From a virus: a stretch of DNA of 45,183 nt. Location of the stretch: the IMG/VR virus record IMGVR_UViG_3300031759_000047, positions 1 to 45,183 of that record, one strand, 5' to 3'. The notes beneath the pieces are model-generated. The model was not told where the DNA came from and did not search any database. It was given only the letters and a program-made list of their open reading frames with translations. Below are positions 6,942-14,179 of the stretch, in pieces. Numbering within the stretch: position 1 is the stretch's first letter; the number at the start of each line of letters is the position of its first letter. Position numbers and translations under genes: made by a program.

Positions 6942-7327
6942 GTATCCGCCCCTCGAGCCCCCTTAAGGGGGAGGCTCGCTAGGGGCGGAAACATCCTCCT
7001 GTCCGGCCGTATCCGCCCCGCCATACGAAAGGGATACGGGGCGGATACTTTTAATTTGATTACTGCGCCCCGTAAGGTATTGCAGAACCAGTTCAATTTG
7101 ATTTAAAGTATCCGCCCCTTTCCCGCGGGGCGGATACGCCTCTGGGTTTTTACGGGCAACCCACGTTTTCTGACCGATTCCGTAGAAGCCACGTTTTGCT
7201 GGCGGGGCGGATACCCGCGAATAAGGCGCAATCCGGGCGAGGTACGTTCTTGGCTCGTTTTGCAGCATTATCCAACAGCGTGCTCCGGGCTCGCAAAAGT
7301 ATCCGCCCCCGAATGAGGGGCGGATAC
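6942..7327. repeat. Nine-copy inverted/direct repeat array, candidate replication origin
   Basis: The 11-mer GTATCCGCCCC or its complement GGGGCGGATAC occurs nine times. Plus copies are at 6942, 7009, 7108 and 7299. Minus copies are at 6982 (one mismatch), 7038, 7127, 7204 and 7317. Eight form four inverted pairs with spacers of 29, 18, 8 and 7 bases; one is unpaired. The second and fourth pairs extend to 12 bp. Between pairs 2 and 3 lies an AT-rich stretch (7049-7107) with two TTTGATT motifs, unusual in this GC-rich genome. Iterons plus an AT-rich unwinding segment near replication genes fit an origin. An operator array or centromere-like site are alternatives. Bases 6900-7149 hold no convincing gene. 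Confidence 0.7.
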
Positions 7328-7425
7328 TCCTCGGCCGCCCCGGACAGGGTGTAGAGCAGGCCGACGAGCAGCCCCAGGACCACCCCTGCGGCCGCCCAGC
7401 ACCACAGCGTGCGGGCGGGGTTCAC
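7150..7425 (-). CDS. Small membrane protein, C-terminus encoded in repeat array
   Basis: GTG at 7425 overlaps the upstream stop as GTGA and has GGGAGA upstream. One strong transmembrane helix covers residues ~6-27 (TLWCWAAAGVVLGLLVGLLY), followed by an Arg-rich tail. The last ~60 codons run through three copies of the 11-bp repeat, so the tail sequence is partly dictated by the repeats. It is the last gene of the minus-strand small-gene unit. Function unknown; the tail might not be under protein-level selection. Confidence 0.5.
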   Translation of the reverse strand: MNPARTLWCWAAAGVVLGLLVGLLYTLSGAAEEYPPLIRGRILLRARSTLLDNAAKRAKNVPRPDCALFAGIRPASKTWLLRNRSENVGCP

Positions 7426-7589
7426 GAGGGGTCTCCCGGCGGGGCTGGGGCCCTGCCTTCGCTCTCCAGGAGGGCGCGCAGGGCCGCCCTCGTGAGGGTT
7501 ATCGAGACGGCCTGGTCGCCCTCCTTCTCGCACCTCTCCAGAGCCCTGCGGAGGTACCCCCACGCCCGGTCGGCGACGTCCCGGGTCAC
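7422..7589 (-). CDS. Hypothetical protein, 55 aa
   Basis: GTG at 7589 overlaps the preceding stop (GTGA) and its own stop overlaps the next start (GTGA). The product is a charged helical peptide, DRAWGYLRRALERCEKEGDQ then SITLTRAALRALLESE. The start falls in a tandem triplicate of GTGACCC (about 7584-7605), so repeat number affects the upstream C-terminus and this start. Function unknown. Confidence 0.55.
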   Translation of the reverse strand: MTRDVADRAWGYLRRALERCEKEGDQAVSITLTRAALRALLESEGRAPAPPGDPS

Positions 7590-7849
7590 GGGTCACGGGT
7601 CACGGGGTCCTCGGGCCGGTGCTCCACGGCCCAGGGCGTGACTAGGGAGTCCGGGCAGAGCTCGTCCGGTCCGTGATGAGGCCGCTCCTCCGGCCAGTAC
7701 CGCGCCTCGGTACGGAGGTGCTCCCCGGTGGCGAGGAGGTAGGTTCCCTCGTGCCGCGTCTTGTAGTACAGGACGCCCCTGTACTCGAACAGCCCGTGGC
7801 CGCGGGGGAGCCGGTCGAACCGGCAGGCCGCGCCCTTCAGGAGCCTCAT
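7586..7849 (-). CDS. Hypothetical protein, 87 aa
   Basis: ATG at 7849 overlaps the upstream stop as ATGA. The N-terminal half is basic and beta-rich (GLFEYRGVLYYKTRHEGTYL) and the C-terminal half is acidic/Pro-rich. It ends inside the GTGACCC tandem repeat with the residues VTRDP. No family recognised. Confidence 0.6.
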   Translation of the reverse strand: MRLLKGAACRFDRLPRGHGLFEYRGVLYYKTRHEGTYLLATGEHLRTEARYWPEERPHHGPDELCPDSLVTPWAVEHRPEDPVTRDP

Positions 7850-8895
7850 CGGTCGGTCCCTCCCAGTGGGTCGAAGGCCTCGCCCAGGAGCTCCTCCAGC
7901 TCCCTGATCGAGGCCTTGCCGCGGAACAGCGCCAGGGTGTCGCGTCCCGAGCGCCGTCCCACGGAGGGGTCCAGCAGGTGGTCCGTCCACATGTCTCGGA
8001 GCACCCTGAGGAGCCGCTCCCGGACCGCCGCGCCGGGCTCCCCCGGGCTCGCGCTCCGCGACTCCTCGATGCCCTTGAGAACTCCCCTCAGCGCGTCGGC
8101 GGCCTCCAGGACGTCGTCCGGGTGGACGAAGTGAGAGGCCGGGCTCAGGTTGGGGCGCCCCTCCACGAAGCAGGGCTTGTGGAGGTCGAGCAGCCACTGG
8201 CACACCCGTGAGAGGCGCTCCCTCCGCACGGGCTGGTCGGCCACTGGGTCCTTCCCCCTCGGCCGAGTGTTGGACCAGGCCTCGGTTATGATGGCGCCGG
8301 CTTCCTCTGCCGAGCAATCCAGAAGGCTCCTCGGCTTCGCGCGATCCTGGGCGCCGTCCTTGGTCCTCAGACCCTTGCCGGCCGTGCCGCGCCAGCGTCC
8401 CCACCAGTCGGCCCAGGCCTCCCCCTCGGTCCGCCAGCCCTCCGTCCTGTGGTCGCAGTTCGGGCAGCGGACGAAGAAGATGCACCCCACCGTGCCGAGC
8501 GTCACGCCCCTCTGGAGCTCCGGACGGCTCTCCGGGCAGCAGGAGAGCGGGAGGTCGCGGGCGAACCTGACCCCTTCCTCGGAGACGAGCTTGACCTCGG
8601 GCTGGTCTGCCGCTCGGGCCTGTGTGCCGTCCGGCGTAGGGGTCCCGCGCCTGCGCGGCTGCCAGACCTCCCGGCTGAACCGCGCCATGTCGGCCGCGCA
8701 CGAGAAGGCCTCGTTGACCATCTCGCCGTCTTCCTTGGGCCGGAGACCAGCCTCTATGTCGGAGCGTCGACTCCGGGCCCAGGCCCTCACGAGGTCGGCG
8801 GCGCGGGGGTCCCGGCCCAGCAGGACGAACATCGGCTCGTCGGGCTCGGCATTGCGGTGGCAGTCGAACTGCCCGGGGTTGTTCTTCGTGCCCAT
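7846..8895 (-). CDS. Lar-like zinc-ribbon protein (hypothetical, 349 aa)
   Basis: ATG at 8895 shares one base with the upstream stop. Around residues 118-165 there is a cysteine cluster, LSCCPE then a Cys ~20 residues on, VRCPNCDHRTEGW and EAWADWWGRW. CPxC followed by an aromatic-rich A-x-x-x-W-x-x-R end resembles the zinc ribbon of Lar-type restriction-alleviation proteins and many small phage zinc-ribbon proteins. The rest is charged and helical and not recognised. A modulator of host restriction is a guess from that resemblance only. Confidence 0.5.
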   Translation of the reverse strand: MGTKNNPGQFDCHRNAEPDEPMFVLLGRDPRAADLVRAWARSRRSDIEAGLRPKEDGEMVNEAFSCAADMARFSREVWQPRRRGTPTPDGTQARAADQPEVKLVSEEGVRFARDLPLSCCPESRPELQRGVTLGTVGCIFFVRCPNCDHRTEGWRTEGEAWADWWGRWRGTAGKGLRTKDGAQDRAKPRSLLDCSAEEAGAIITEAWSNTRPRGKDPVADQPVRRERLSRVCQWLLDLHKPCFVEGRPNLSPASHFVHPDDVLEAADALRGVLKGIEESRSASPGEPGAAVRERLLRVLRDMWTDHLLDPSVGRRSGRDTLALFRGKASIRELEELLGEAFDPLGGTDR

Positions 8896-9164
8896 CAGGC
8901 GTCCTCCTCCACGTGCAGGGTGGCGCGCAGCCTCTTCGTGAGGCGGTCCAGGTTCATGCTGACCAAGGCCCCGTCCTTGACCCGGATGACCGTCGAGGTA
9001 GTCCCGTCGGCGACCGCGCGGGTCTTCAGGTAGACCGTGCGAGGATCCAGGTAGATCGTGCGATTGGGGTCCGTGTCGAGGGGCAGCCTGAAGCACGCCC
9101 CCGGCTCCAGTTCCTTGAGGGTGACGGCCCCCTCCTCGTCGTTCTTGCTCCACTCCACGTCCAT
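8895..9164 (-). CDS. Hypothetical protein, 89 aa
   Basis: ATG at 9164 follows an AAGGAG site. The product is beta-rich: KELEPGACFRLPLDTDPNRT, then IYLDPRTVYLKT and STVIRVKDGALVSMNLDRL, ending with an acidic EEDA. The pattern resembles small phage all-beta proteins of unknown function. Its stop overlaps the next start by one base. Confidence 0.6.
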   Translation of the reverse strand: MDVEWSKNDEEGAVTLKELEPGACFRLPLDTDPNRTIYLDPRTVYLKTRAVADGTTSTVIRVKDGALVSMNLDRLTKRLRATLHVEEDA

Positions 9165-9217
9165 CTTCTTCTCCTTCTTCTCTGATAATCAAACGACGTG
9201 TTTTGAATTCTTTGAAA

Positions 9218-9520
9218 TCAGCGGTAGAGCCGGCGGTCGCGTTCCCTGCGACGGCGCTCGGCGCGGTTGCGCGGGGGTGGCTCGGGCTCCGGGAGCGCCT
9301 CGATCATCTGCCGAGCGACCTCCTCCATGTTCGGCACCGGCGTGGCATCCAGCGGCTCGGGGACCCCGGGCAGCGCGACGGGCGTGATCCCGAGCAGCGT
9401 GTAGGCCTCCCGCAGCAGCCTGATGGAGTGGCCCGCGACGCCGACCACCACCACGACGCTGTCCTCGGCGGGGTCGTCCCAGGTGACCGGCTCGTCCGCG
9501 ATGATGAATGTCTTGGTCAC
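9218..9520 (-). CDS. Hypothetical protein, 100 aa
   Basis: GTG at 9520 with AGAGGA upstream. The first 60 residues form a compact domain with a Val-rich strand (EDSVVVVVGVAG) and LLREAYTLLGITP. The C-terminus is Pro/Glu then strongly basic (NRAERRRRERDRRLYR), as in nucleic-acid-binding tails. The stop lies in an AT-rich gap with AATCAAA and TTTGAAATC motifs similar to those at 5149-5178. Confidence 0.55.
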   Translation of the reverse strand: MTKTFIIADEPVTWDDPAEDSVVVVVGVAGHSIRLLREAYTLLGITPVALPGVPEPLDATPVPNMEEVARQMIEALPEPEPPPRNRAERRRRERDRRLYR

Positions 9521-9534
9521 GTGAGTCCTCTATG

Positions 9535-9864
9535 CTATGCGCTATCGATCGGGGCAATCGGTGGTCTACATGACGGCCTCCCGGGCTGCGACTCAGTCAA
9601 CTCTGTCGCCGAGTATGTAGTCAACCCTATAGCGCGGATCGGCCCGCGGGTCAAGGGTCTTACGGGACGAAGCACCACCCGGGCGCTGTACGGCGTGTTC
9701 CACGACCGATCCTTCTCCTCCACGCGGAACTCGCCTCTCAATTCCGGCACGCCCGTGAAGGTCAGCCGCTGGCCTACTTCGACATCGTGGTAGCCGATCT
9801 CTATGACGGGCCAGTCGCGCCGACGCCTGCGCGCCCTCTGCTTCCTGCGACGCGCCTTGTTCAC
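9535..9864 (-). CDS. Hypothetical basic protein, 109 aa
   Basis: GTG at 9864 is chosen because it overlaps the upstream stop (GTGA) with GGAGG nearby; an in-frame GTG at 9876 is also open. It begins with an Arg/Lys-rich segment (NKARRRKQRARRRRRDW), followed by a beta-rich part with VEVGQRLTFTGVPELRGEFR. The last ~25 residues are low-complexity. No family recognised. Confidence 0.55.
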   Translation of the reverse strand: MNKARRRKQRARRRRRDWPVIEIGYHDVEVGQRLTFTGVPELRGEFRVEEKDRSWNTPYSARVVLRPVRPLTRGPIRAIGLTTYSATELTESQPGRPSCRPPIAPIDSA

Positions 9865-10169
9865 TCGCTCCTCCACTGCTCGGGGTCGAGTCCGTCCAGC
9901 ACACCTAGCTCTAGGAACATCCTCTCGTAGTTCTTCGCCTGAGTTCGGATCATGTTCCTGCCGACCTCGTTATCGGGGATGCTATAGGTTGTATCGATCC
10001 GGAGTATCCTCTCCTTAACGAGCGCTTCCAGGACCGGGCGGCGCAGGTGGGGAGGTAGCCTGTGAAGAACGCAGACGTCCCTCATCAACTGTTCGTCCAG
10101 GAAACGCGCCTTCTCGTCTACCTCGAGGTGGGCTGTCATGATGGCACGGTGTCTGTCCAGAAAATTCAT
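9861..10169 (-). CDS. Hypothetical protein, 102 aa
   Basis: ATG at 10169 overlaps the helicase stop (ATGA). The product is all-helical with acidic and basic patches: MNFLDRHRAIMTAHLEVDEK, LHRLPPHLRRPVLEALVKER, and QAKNYERMFLELGVLDG. Coupling to the primase-helicase gene suggests a replication accessory role, but no family was recognised. Confidence 0.6.
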   Translation of the reverse strand: MNFLDRHRAIMTAHLEVDEKARFLDEQLMRDVCVLHRLPPHLRRPVLEALVKERILRIDTTYSIPDNEVGRNMIRTQAKNYERMFLELGVLDGLDPEQWRSE

Positions 10170-12196
10170 TTCTTCCCCATCCCAAATGTAGGTTTCTTGA
10201 AGAGGTAGAAGTGCTCCTCCTCGGCCGGGCGGTAGGCCTCCACCAGCGCGGCCACCAGCTCGCCGCGCACCTCGGAGCTCCTCTTGCCCATCATCACGTC
10301 CTCCAGGGACCAGCGCGCGTAGCCCGGGGGCGGCTGGGCGCGGCCGGCGGTGCGCGCCACCGCCAGGCCCTCGCCCTCGCAGGACTCCAGCGCGCGCTTG
10401 GCGCGGGTCATCATCACCATCATCCGTGCCCGGAGGTCGTCCTCCTGGCGGGCAGAGCGCGCCCTCTGCCTCTGCTCGCGGCGCTCCTCCGGCGTGACGG
10501 CCTGCATCAGGCTGACCGTCCGGTACAGGGCCGTCTGGCGCTGCCCCCAGGGCGTGTCTATCGCCTCCTCGCTGACCTGCGTGTGGACCTCGTACAGAGA
10601 CGTGGTGGGCTCGAAGCGTCGCTTGCCCAGCGAGACGAAGCGCGTGGTGGGCGGGGGGTCATCGGGGTCCTGCTTGGGCGGCAGCGCCACGAATATCTCT
10701 CCCGTGGTGTCGGCGGCCCAGGCCCCCGCGCCGCGGGCCGACAGGTCCTCGCCCTCGGAGAACTTGAGGGCCTTGGCCACGTGCATGGTGGCCCAGAGGC
10801 TGGCGTCGCCTATGCCCGCCCGCAGCGCGGCAACCGCGGCGGACACCTCGCTGTTGGCGTTCTCGTCGGAGAGGGCCACGGTGGCCGGGACGGTGTCCAG
10901 GACCACCAGCGGCGTGGGGGAGTACCCGTCCGCCTCCTGGCGGTAGCCCTCGGCCTCGTCCGCCCTCATCAGGTCGAGCAGGGTCTTGCGCCAGACCGCG
11001 GCCTCCGCGCGCTTGGCGGGGATCAGCTTGAACCAGCGGTCGAACTCGGAGTGGGCGGCCCCGATCTGCCCCGCCAGCTTCATGCCGCGGATGATGCGCT
11101 GGCACTGGTGGACGTCCTCGGTCACGAAGTAGACGCGGCGCCTCAGGTAGGGCCGGGCCAGCCCCTCCACCTCCGCCAGGTGGGCCACCACCAGCGTCAG
11201 CGCCACCAGGATGGAGGACTTGCCCACGCCGGCGGACCCCGCGACCACCACCATGCCCGTGGCCACGAAGCCGTCCAGCACGAACTCCACGGGCTGCCCG
11301 CGGCCGAAGTCCACCGGGATCGCGGTGGCCAGCAGGTCCATCCCCTGGCGCTCGCGGGGGTCCCAGCCGGCGGCCTTGGCCCAGGCGAACACCGAGCGCC
11401 AGGGCGCGTAGGGGAGGCCCGTGTTGGCGAACTTGCGCCGGTTCTCGGCCTCGTCGAACTTGGGGCTGCGCCGCGCCCACTCCAGGAACAGGTCCTCCCC
11501 GCCCTCCACCTTCTGGAGTGCCAGCGCCACGGACACCCAGGTGTGGTAGGGCGAGGGGTCCAGGTAGGTCAGCGCGTGGCGCAGGTCGCGCAGCTGGGCC
11601 TCCTCCAGCGCCTCCATCGGGCGGGCGAGCAGCGCGGCCTGGTCCGCCGGGGGGCCGGAGCCCGCGCGGTCGTACAGGTCGGCGGGCTCGCCGTCCCTGA
11701 TCTCGTCCAGGGTGACGCCGAAGTAGCGGCCCAGCGAGTACCACTCGTGGCCCCGCTCGTGGTCCACCCGGGCGGCGAAGGGGCGGCCGTAGGAGATGCA
11801 GTGCCACCCGCCGCCCGACACGCTGCGCTCGATGTAGCCAGGCATGTTCCCGACCTCCGAGGCCGTGGGGTCTGCATCATGGTCGAAGCCCTGCCACGCC
11901 CCGCCCATGCCGTCCGACCCCAGGGCGAATCCCAGGTGCAGCGTACCGCCGGACTCCTTGACCGCCCTGTGGGCCTGCTCGAAGGTGGCCAGCTGGGCCA
12001 GGTCCTCGGGGGTGTCGGTCTTCTCGCGGGGGCCGCCGCTGAGGTAGAAGGGGTTCTTGGGGGGCTTCTTGCCCGGCATCGTGATGGGGCCGTAGCGCCA
12101 GACCAGCCAGCGGCGGGCCAGCTTCATCAGCTGGAGCGTCGTGAGGCCCTGGCGCGGGTCGTCCCGCCGGACCGTGTAGGCGCTGATGTCCACCAT
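10166..12196 (-). CDS. Primase-helicase (prim-pol-like N-terminus, PriCT-2, RecA-like ATPase)
   Basis: 676 aa. The N-terminal ~200 residues resemble phage bifunctional primase-polymerase domains: GTLHLGFALGSD, GFDHDAD as a possible metal site, and SGGGWHCISYG. Residues ~205-265 match a primase C-terminal type 2 helical domain (LRHALTYLDPSPYHTWVSVA). A RecA-fold ATPase follows with Walker A GSAGVGKSS (~317-325) and Walker B PLVVLDTVPAT (~425). Such proteins unwind and prime phage DNA at the fork. It opens the minus-strand replication unit from the divergent control region, and the repeat array lies ~3 kb downstream. ATG at 12196 has only a weak ribosome site, so a start slightly downstream is possible. 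Confidence 0.78.
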   Translation of the reverse strand: MVDISAYTVRRDDPRQGLTTLQLMKLARRWLVWRYGPITMPGKKPPKNPFYLSGGPREKTDTPEDLAQLATFEQAHRAVKESGGTLHLGFALGSDGMGGAWQGFDHDADPTASEVGNMPGYIERSVSGGGWHCISYGRPFAARVDHERGHEWYSLGRYFGVTLDEIRDGEPADLYDRAGSGPPADQAALLARPMEALEEAQLRDLRHALTYLDPSPYHTWVSVALALQKVEGGEDLFLEWARRSPKFDEAENRRKFANTGLPYAPWRSVFAWAKAAGWDPRERQGMDLLATAIPVDFGRGQPVEFVLDGFVATGMVVVAGSAGVGKSSILVALTLVVAHLAEVEGLARPYLRRRVYFVTEDVHQCQRIIRGMKLAGQIGAAHSEFDRWFKLIPAKRAEAAVWRKTLLDLMRADEAEGYRQEADGYSPTPLVVLDTVPATVALSDENANSEVSAAVAALRAGIGDASLWATMHVAKALKFSEGEDLSARGAGAWAADTTGEIFVALPPKQDPDDPPPTTRFVSLGKRRFEPTTSLYEVHTQVSEEAIDTPWGQRQTALYRTVSLMQAVTPEERREQRQRARSARQEDDLRARMMVMMTRAKRALESCEGEGLAVARTAGRAQPPPGYARWSLEDVMMGKRSSEVRGELVAALVEAYRPAEEEHFYLFKKPTFGMGKK

Positions 12197-12539
12197 CAGC
12201 GAGAGCCTGCTTTTACTGTCAAGACGCTTCCCCCGCTCCTAGCCGGAAGAAGGTGGTGCTGTGCACGGGTCTCCGAGCGTGGGGGCTAGGGAGGGTACCT
12301 GGGCGCTTCCACTATCGCACCGGGAGCGACCCGGTTCGCTTGGCGATCGTCTTCTTCCTGCCCCTGATCATCGGGCCGCCGATCCCAAAAGGCAACCAGG
12401 AAAACGCCGCGCAACGCCCTCAGTGGCGTCCGGTTTCGCCGAGACGAGTAAAATAAATTTTGCCGGTGGGTAACTTTCCGCTTTACTTCTGACGCGGCGA
12501 GGTTATAATGGGGGCATAGCAACTAGCAAGGAGGCTCTC
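12197..12539. promoter_or_regulatory. Divergent control region
   Basis: 343 bases separate the leftward primase-helicase unit from the rightward early unit. The right part carries a strong plus-strand promoter (12470-12509) preceded by an A/T-rich run (about 12450-12461). On the minus strand a perfect TTGACA lies at 12222-12217, but the -10 at consensus spacing would fall on the annotated start codon, so leftward initiation is unresolved. Short open frames on both strands here lack ribosome sites and are not called. Confidence 0.6.
12470..12509 (+). promoter_or_regulatory. Early promoter, shared upstream motif (copy 1)
   Basis: GTAACTT (12470-12476), two bases, CGCTTTACTTC (12479-12489), then TATAAT at 12504-12509. 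The -35 TTTACT is 16 bases from the perfect -10. It drives the first rightward gene 31 bases on. Confidence 0.8.
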
Positions 12540-12755
12540 ATGAGCGACGTCGACACCACCCTCACCTCGGCCCAGGCCGAGCTCTTCAAGGACCCCGCGA
12601 TCGAGGCCGCGTTCCAGGCCTGGGTGGCGGAGGCCCGCAAGGGGGCCACGGCCGCGGATCGGCTCAGGGGTGCCCTGACCCGCAAGCAGTTCCTGATGCG
12701 CATCCGCGCGCTCATTCAGAGCGGTGCCATCGAGGCGGCCCGCGGGGAGGGCTGA
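12540..12755 (+). CDS. First early protein, 71 aa
   Basis: ATG at 12540 follows AAGGAGG. The product is a small charged helical protein: LTSAQAELFKDPAIEAAFQA, then RLRGALTRKQFLMRIRALIQ. It is the first product of the strong divergent promoter, the usual place for host-takeover or regulatory proteins, but nothing in the sequence identifies a function. Confidence 0.7.
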   Translation: MSDVDTTLTSAQAELFKDPAIEAAFQAWVAEARKGATAADRLRGALTRKQFLMRIRALIQSGAIEAARGEG

Positions 12756-12758
12756 GCG

Positions 12759-12941
12759 ATGGGCACCTCCTTCCCCTGGGTGTACGACGACGGCGGCCGC
12801 CCGGCCGCGCCTTCCCCACCCCGCTCCTCTTCAAGGGCGACCGGCAGGTGGGGTACGTCTCCTACAACGGTCGCGTCTGGGCCGGCACGCCGCAGGACTG
12901 CAAGCCCGACGCCACCCTTCCCCCTCTACGACAACCGCTGA
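12759..12941 (+). CDS. Small protein with disrupted frame
   Basis: ATG at 12759 begins MGTSFPWVYDDGGRPA. In this frame the middle turns into Ser/Arg-rich low-complexity sequence. A sensible protein continues in another frame (about 12809-12915: FPTPLLFKGDRQVGYVSYNG, then RVWAGTPQDCKPDAT), and the last residues FPLYDNR return to the first frame. Two compensating single-base changes, near the GC run at ~12805 and the CCC run at ~12918, would give one coherent ~60-residue protein. The changes are sequence errors or recent mutation. Function unknown. Confidence 0.4.
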   Translation: MGTSFPWVYDDGGRPAAPSPPRSSSRATGRWGTSPTTVASGPARRRTASPTPPFPLYDNR

Positions 12942-12947
12942 GACGAG

Positions 12948-13607
12948 ATGTCTGGATTTTCTTTCATCGACCTGTTCGCCGGCATCGGGAGCCTCCGCAG
13001 GGGCTTCGAGGGTGCCGGCGGCCGCTGCGTCTACACCTCGGAGTGGAACCCCAAGTCCCAGCAGACCTACAGGGCTAACTTCCCGCACGACGGGCACGGC
13101 ATCGACGGCGACATCACCAAGGTGGACGCCGCTGCCGTGCCCGACCACGACGTGCTCCTGGCGGGCTTCTTCTGCCAGCCGTTCTCCATCGCGGGGGTCT
13201 CCGCCCGGAACAGCCTGGGCAGGGCCCACGGCTTCGCCTGCGAGGCGCAGGGCACCCTCTTCTTCGACGTGGCCCGCATTCTCAGGGAGAAGAGGCCCGC
13301 CGCGTTCCTGCTCGAGAACGTCCGCAACCTTGTGTCCCACGACGGGGGTAACACGTTCCGCGTCATCCGCGGCGTCCTCGAGGAGGAGCTCGGCTACCGC
13401 GTCAGCTGGCGCGTCATCAACTCGCGGTCGTGGGTCCCCCAGAGCCGCAACCGGGTCTTCATCGCGGGCTTCAGGGACCACGGCCACTTCTCCCTAGGCA
13501 CCCTGCTGGCGCCGCGTCCCGCACGCCGACCGCCGGGCGTTCTACAAGGCCGCCCGGGAGGGCACCAATGCCGAGTATCGGGCCGCGATGGAGAACGTCC
13601 TGACTAA
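12948..13607 (+). CDS. C5-cytosine DNA methyltransferase, C-terminally truncated
   Basis: 219 aa against a usual 300-400. Motif [16 protein letters not shown] (6-20), motif [10 protein letters not shown] with catalytic Cys76, motif [10 protein letters not shown] (Glu123) and motif [15 protein letters not shown] (165-175) are present. The Pro normally before the catalytic Cys is Phe. The target-recognition domain and motifs IX-X are absent. After ~residue 182 the frame turns Arg/Pro-rich, while another frame encodes [20 protein letters not shown] (then further sensible residues) up to 13624. This suggests a frameshift or a deletion fusion. It transfers methyl groups to cytosine C5 if active; lack of a recognition domain makes sequence-specific activity doubtful. 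Confidence 0.8.
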   Translation: MSGFSFIDLFAGIGSLRRGFEGAGGRCVYTSEWNPKSQQTYRANFPHDGHGIDGDITKVDAAAVPDHDVLLAGFFCQPFSIAGVSARNSLGRAHGFACEAQGTLFFDVARILREKRPAAFLLENVRNLVSHDGGNTFRVIRGVLEEELGYRVSWRVINSRSWVPQSRNRVFIAGFRDHGHFSLGTLLAPRPARRPPGVLQGRPGGHQCRVSGRDGERPD

Positions 13608-13625
13608 GTCGTTCGAGGCCCGCTG

Positions 13626-13748
13626 ATGGACTCGTACGACGAAGGCTGGGAGGACTGGTTTGACGGCCTGCAGCCTCAGTCTGACGATCCCGAGTACCTG
13701 CGCGGCTGGAACGACGCCGACAACTCCTGCGAGGAGTGGCCCGGCTAA
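13626..13748 (+). CDS. Acidic 40-residue protein
   Basis: ATG at 13626 follows the stop of the displaced frame described for the methyltransferase, and the TAA shares its last base with the HNH start (TAATG). The product is very acidic and Trp-rich (SYDEGWEDWFDGLQPQSDD, WNDADNSCEEW). Small acidic early phage proteins are often DNA mimics or inhibitors, but there is no direct evidence here. Confidence 0.5.
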   Translation: MDSYDEGWEDWFDGLQPQSDDPEYLRGWNDADNSCEEWPG

Positions 13749-14179
13749 TGGACTTCCTCCTAAACGAGACCCCCGTGCCCTGGCTGCCGCTCTACCTGGA
13801 CGAGCACGGTACCTTCGCCCTGGTCAGCGCCGAGGACTACCCCTGGGCCAGTCGGTTCTCCTGGAGGCCCAAGCCCGACAAGACCGGCCGCAAGCTGTAC
13901 GCCGTGCGCAGCATGGACGTCGGGCGCCCTGTCGGAAAGGACAGGGCCGGACGCAGGCAGGTCAGCATCCACCTCCACAAGGAGGTCTGCCTGAGGGCAT
14001 TCGGGCCGCCACCCACTCCCCGCCACGTCATCGGGGACCACCTGGACGGCAACAGCCTGGACTGCCGCCGGAGCAACCTCCGCTGGGCGACGAGGAGCGA
14101 GAACAACATGAACCTCAACGGTTGGTACGCCCGGCAGATGAGGCTGCCGTTGGAGGCCAGGGATGCGCGCTTACGATAA
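13748..14179 (+). CDS. HNH endonuclease (homing-type)
   Basis: 143 aa. The HNH core is at residues ~76-120: HLHKEVCLRAFG, then HVIGDHLDGNSLDCRRSNLR and WATRSENNMN. It has the His-Asp-x-Asn and N-x-x-N spacing typical of free-standing phage HNH enzymes that cut one DNA strand or spread themselves. The N-terminal ~60 residues (LPLYLDEHGTFALVSAEDY) are the usual lead-in of this family. It lies right after a truncated methyltransferase, consistent with gene-conversion activity there. Confidence 0.85.
   Translation: MDFLLNETPVPWLPLYLDEHGTFALVSAEDYPWASRFSWRPKPDKTGRKLYAVRSMDVGRPVGKDRAGRRQVSIHLHKEVCLRAFGPPPTPRHVIGDHLDGNSLDCRRSNLRWATRSENNMNLNGWYARQMRLPLEARDARLR

Noticed and set aside
6963-7268. 101-codon minus-strand frame through the repeat array
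   Set aside because: It runs through six or seven of the repeat copies and the AT-rich spacer and has no clear ribosome site; the region is better read as an origin-like array.
6942-7327. CRISPR array
   Set aside because: Repeats are only 11 bp, in both orientations and irregularly spaced, with no cas genes.
12194-12222. Leftward TTGACA promoter for the primase-helicase
   Set aside because: The -10 at 17-bp spacing would overlap the annotated start codon and reads CTGATG; unsupported unless the true start is downstream.
10211-12289. 692-codon plus-strand frame opposite the primase-helicase
   Set aside because: Composition (Leu, Gly, His, Arg rich) and absence of motifs mark it as an antisense shadow.
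12253-12522. Short frames on both strands in the divergent control region
   Set aside because: No ribosome sites, low-complexity products, and the region contains the promoter.
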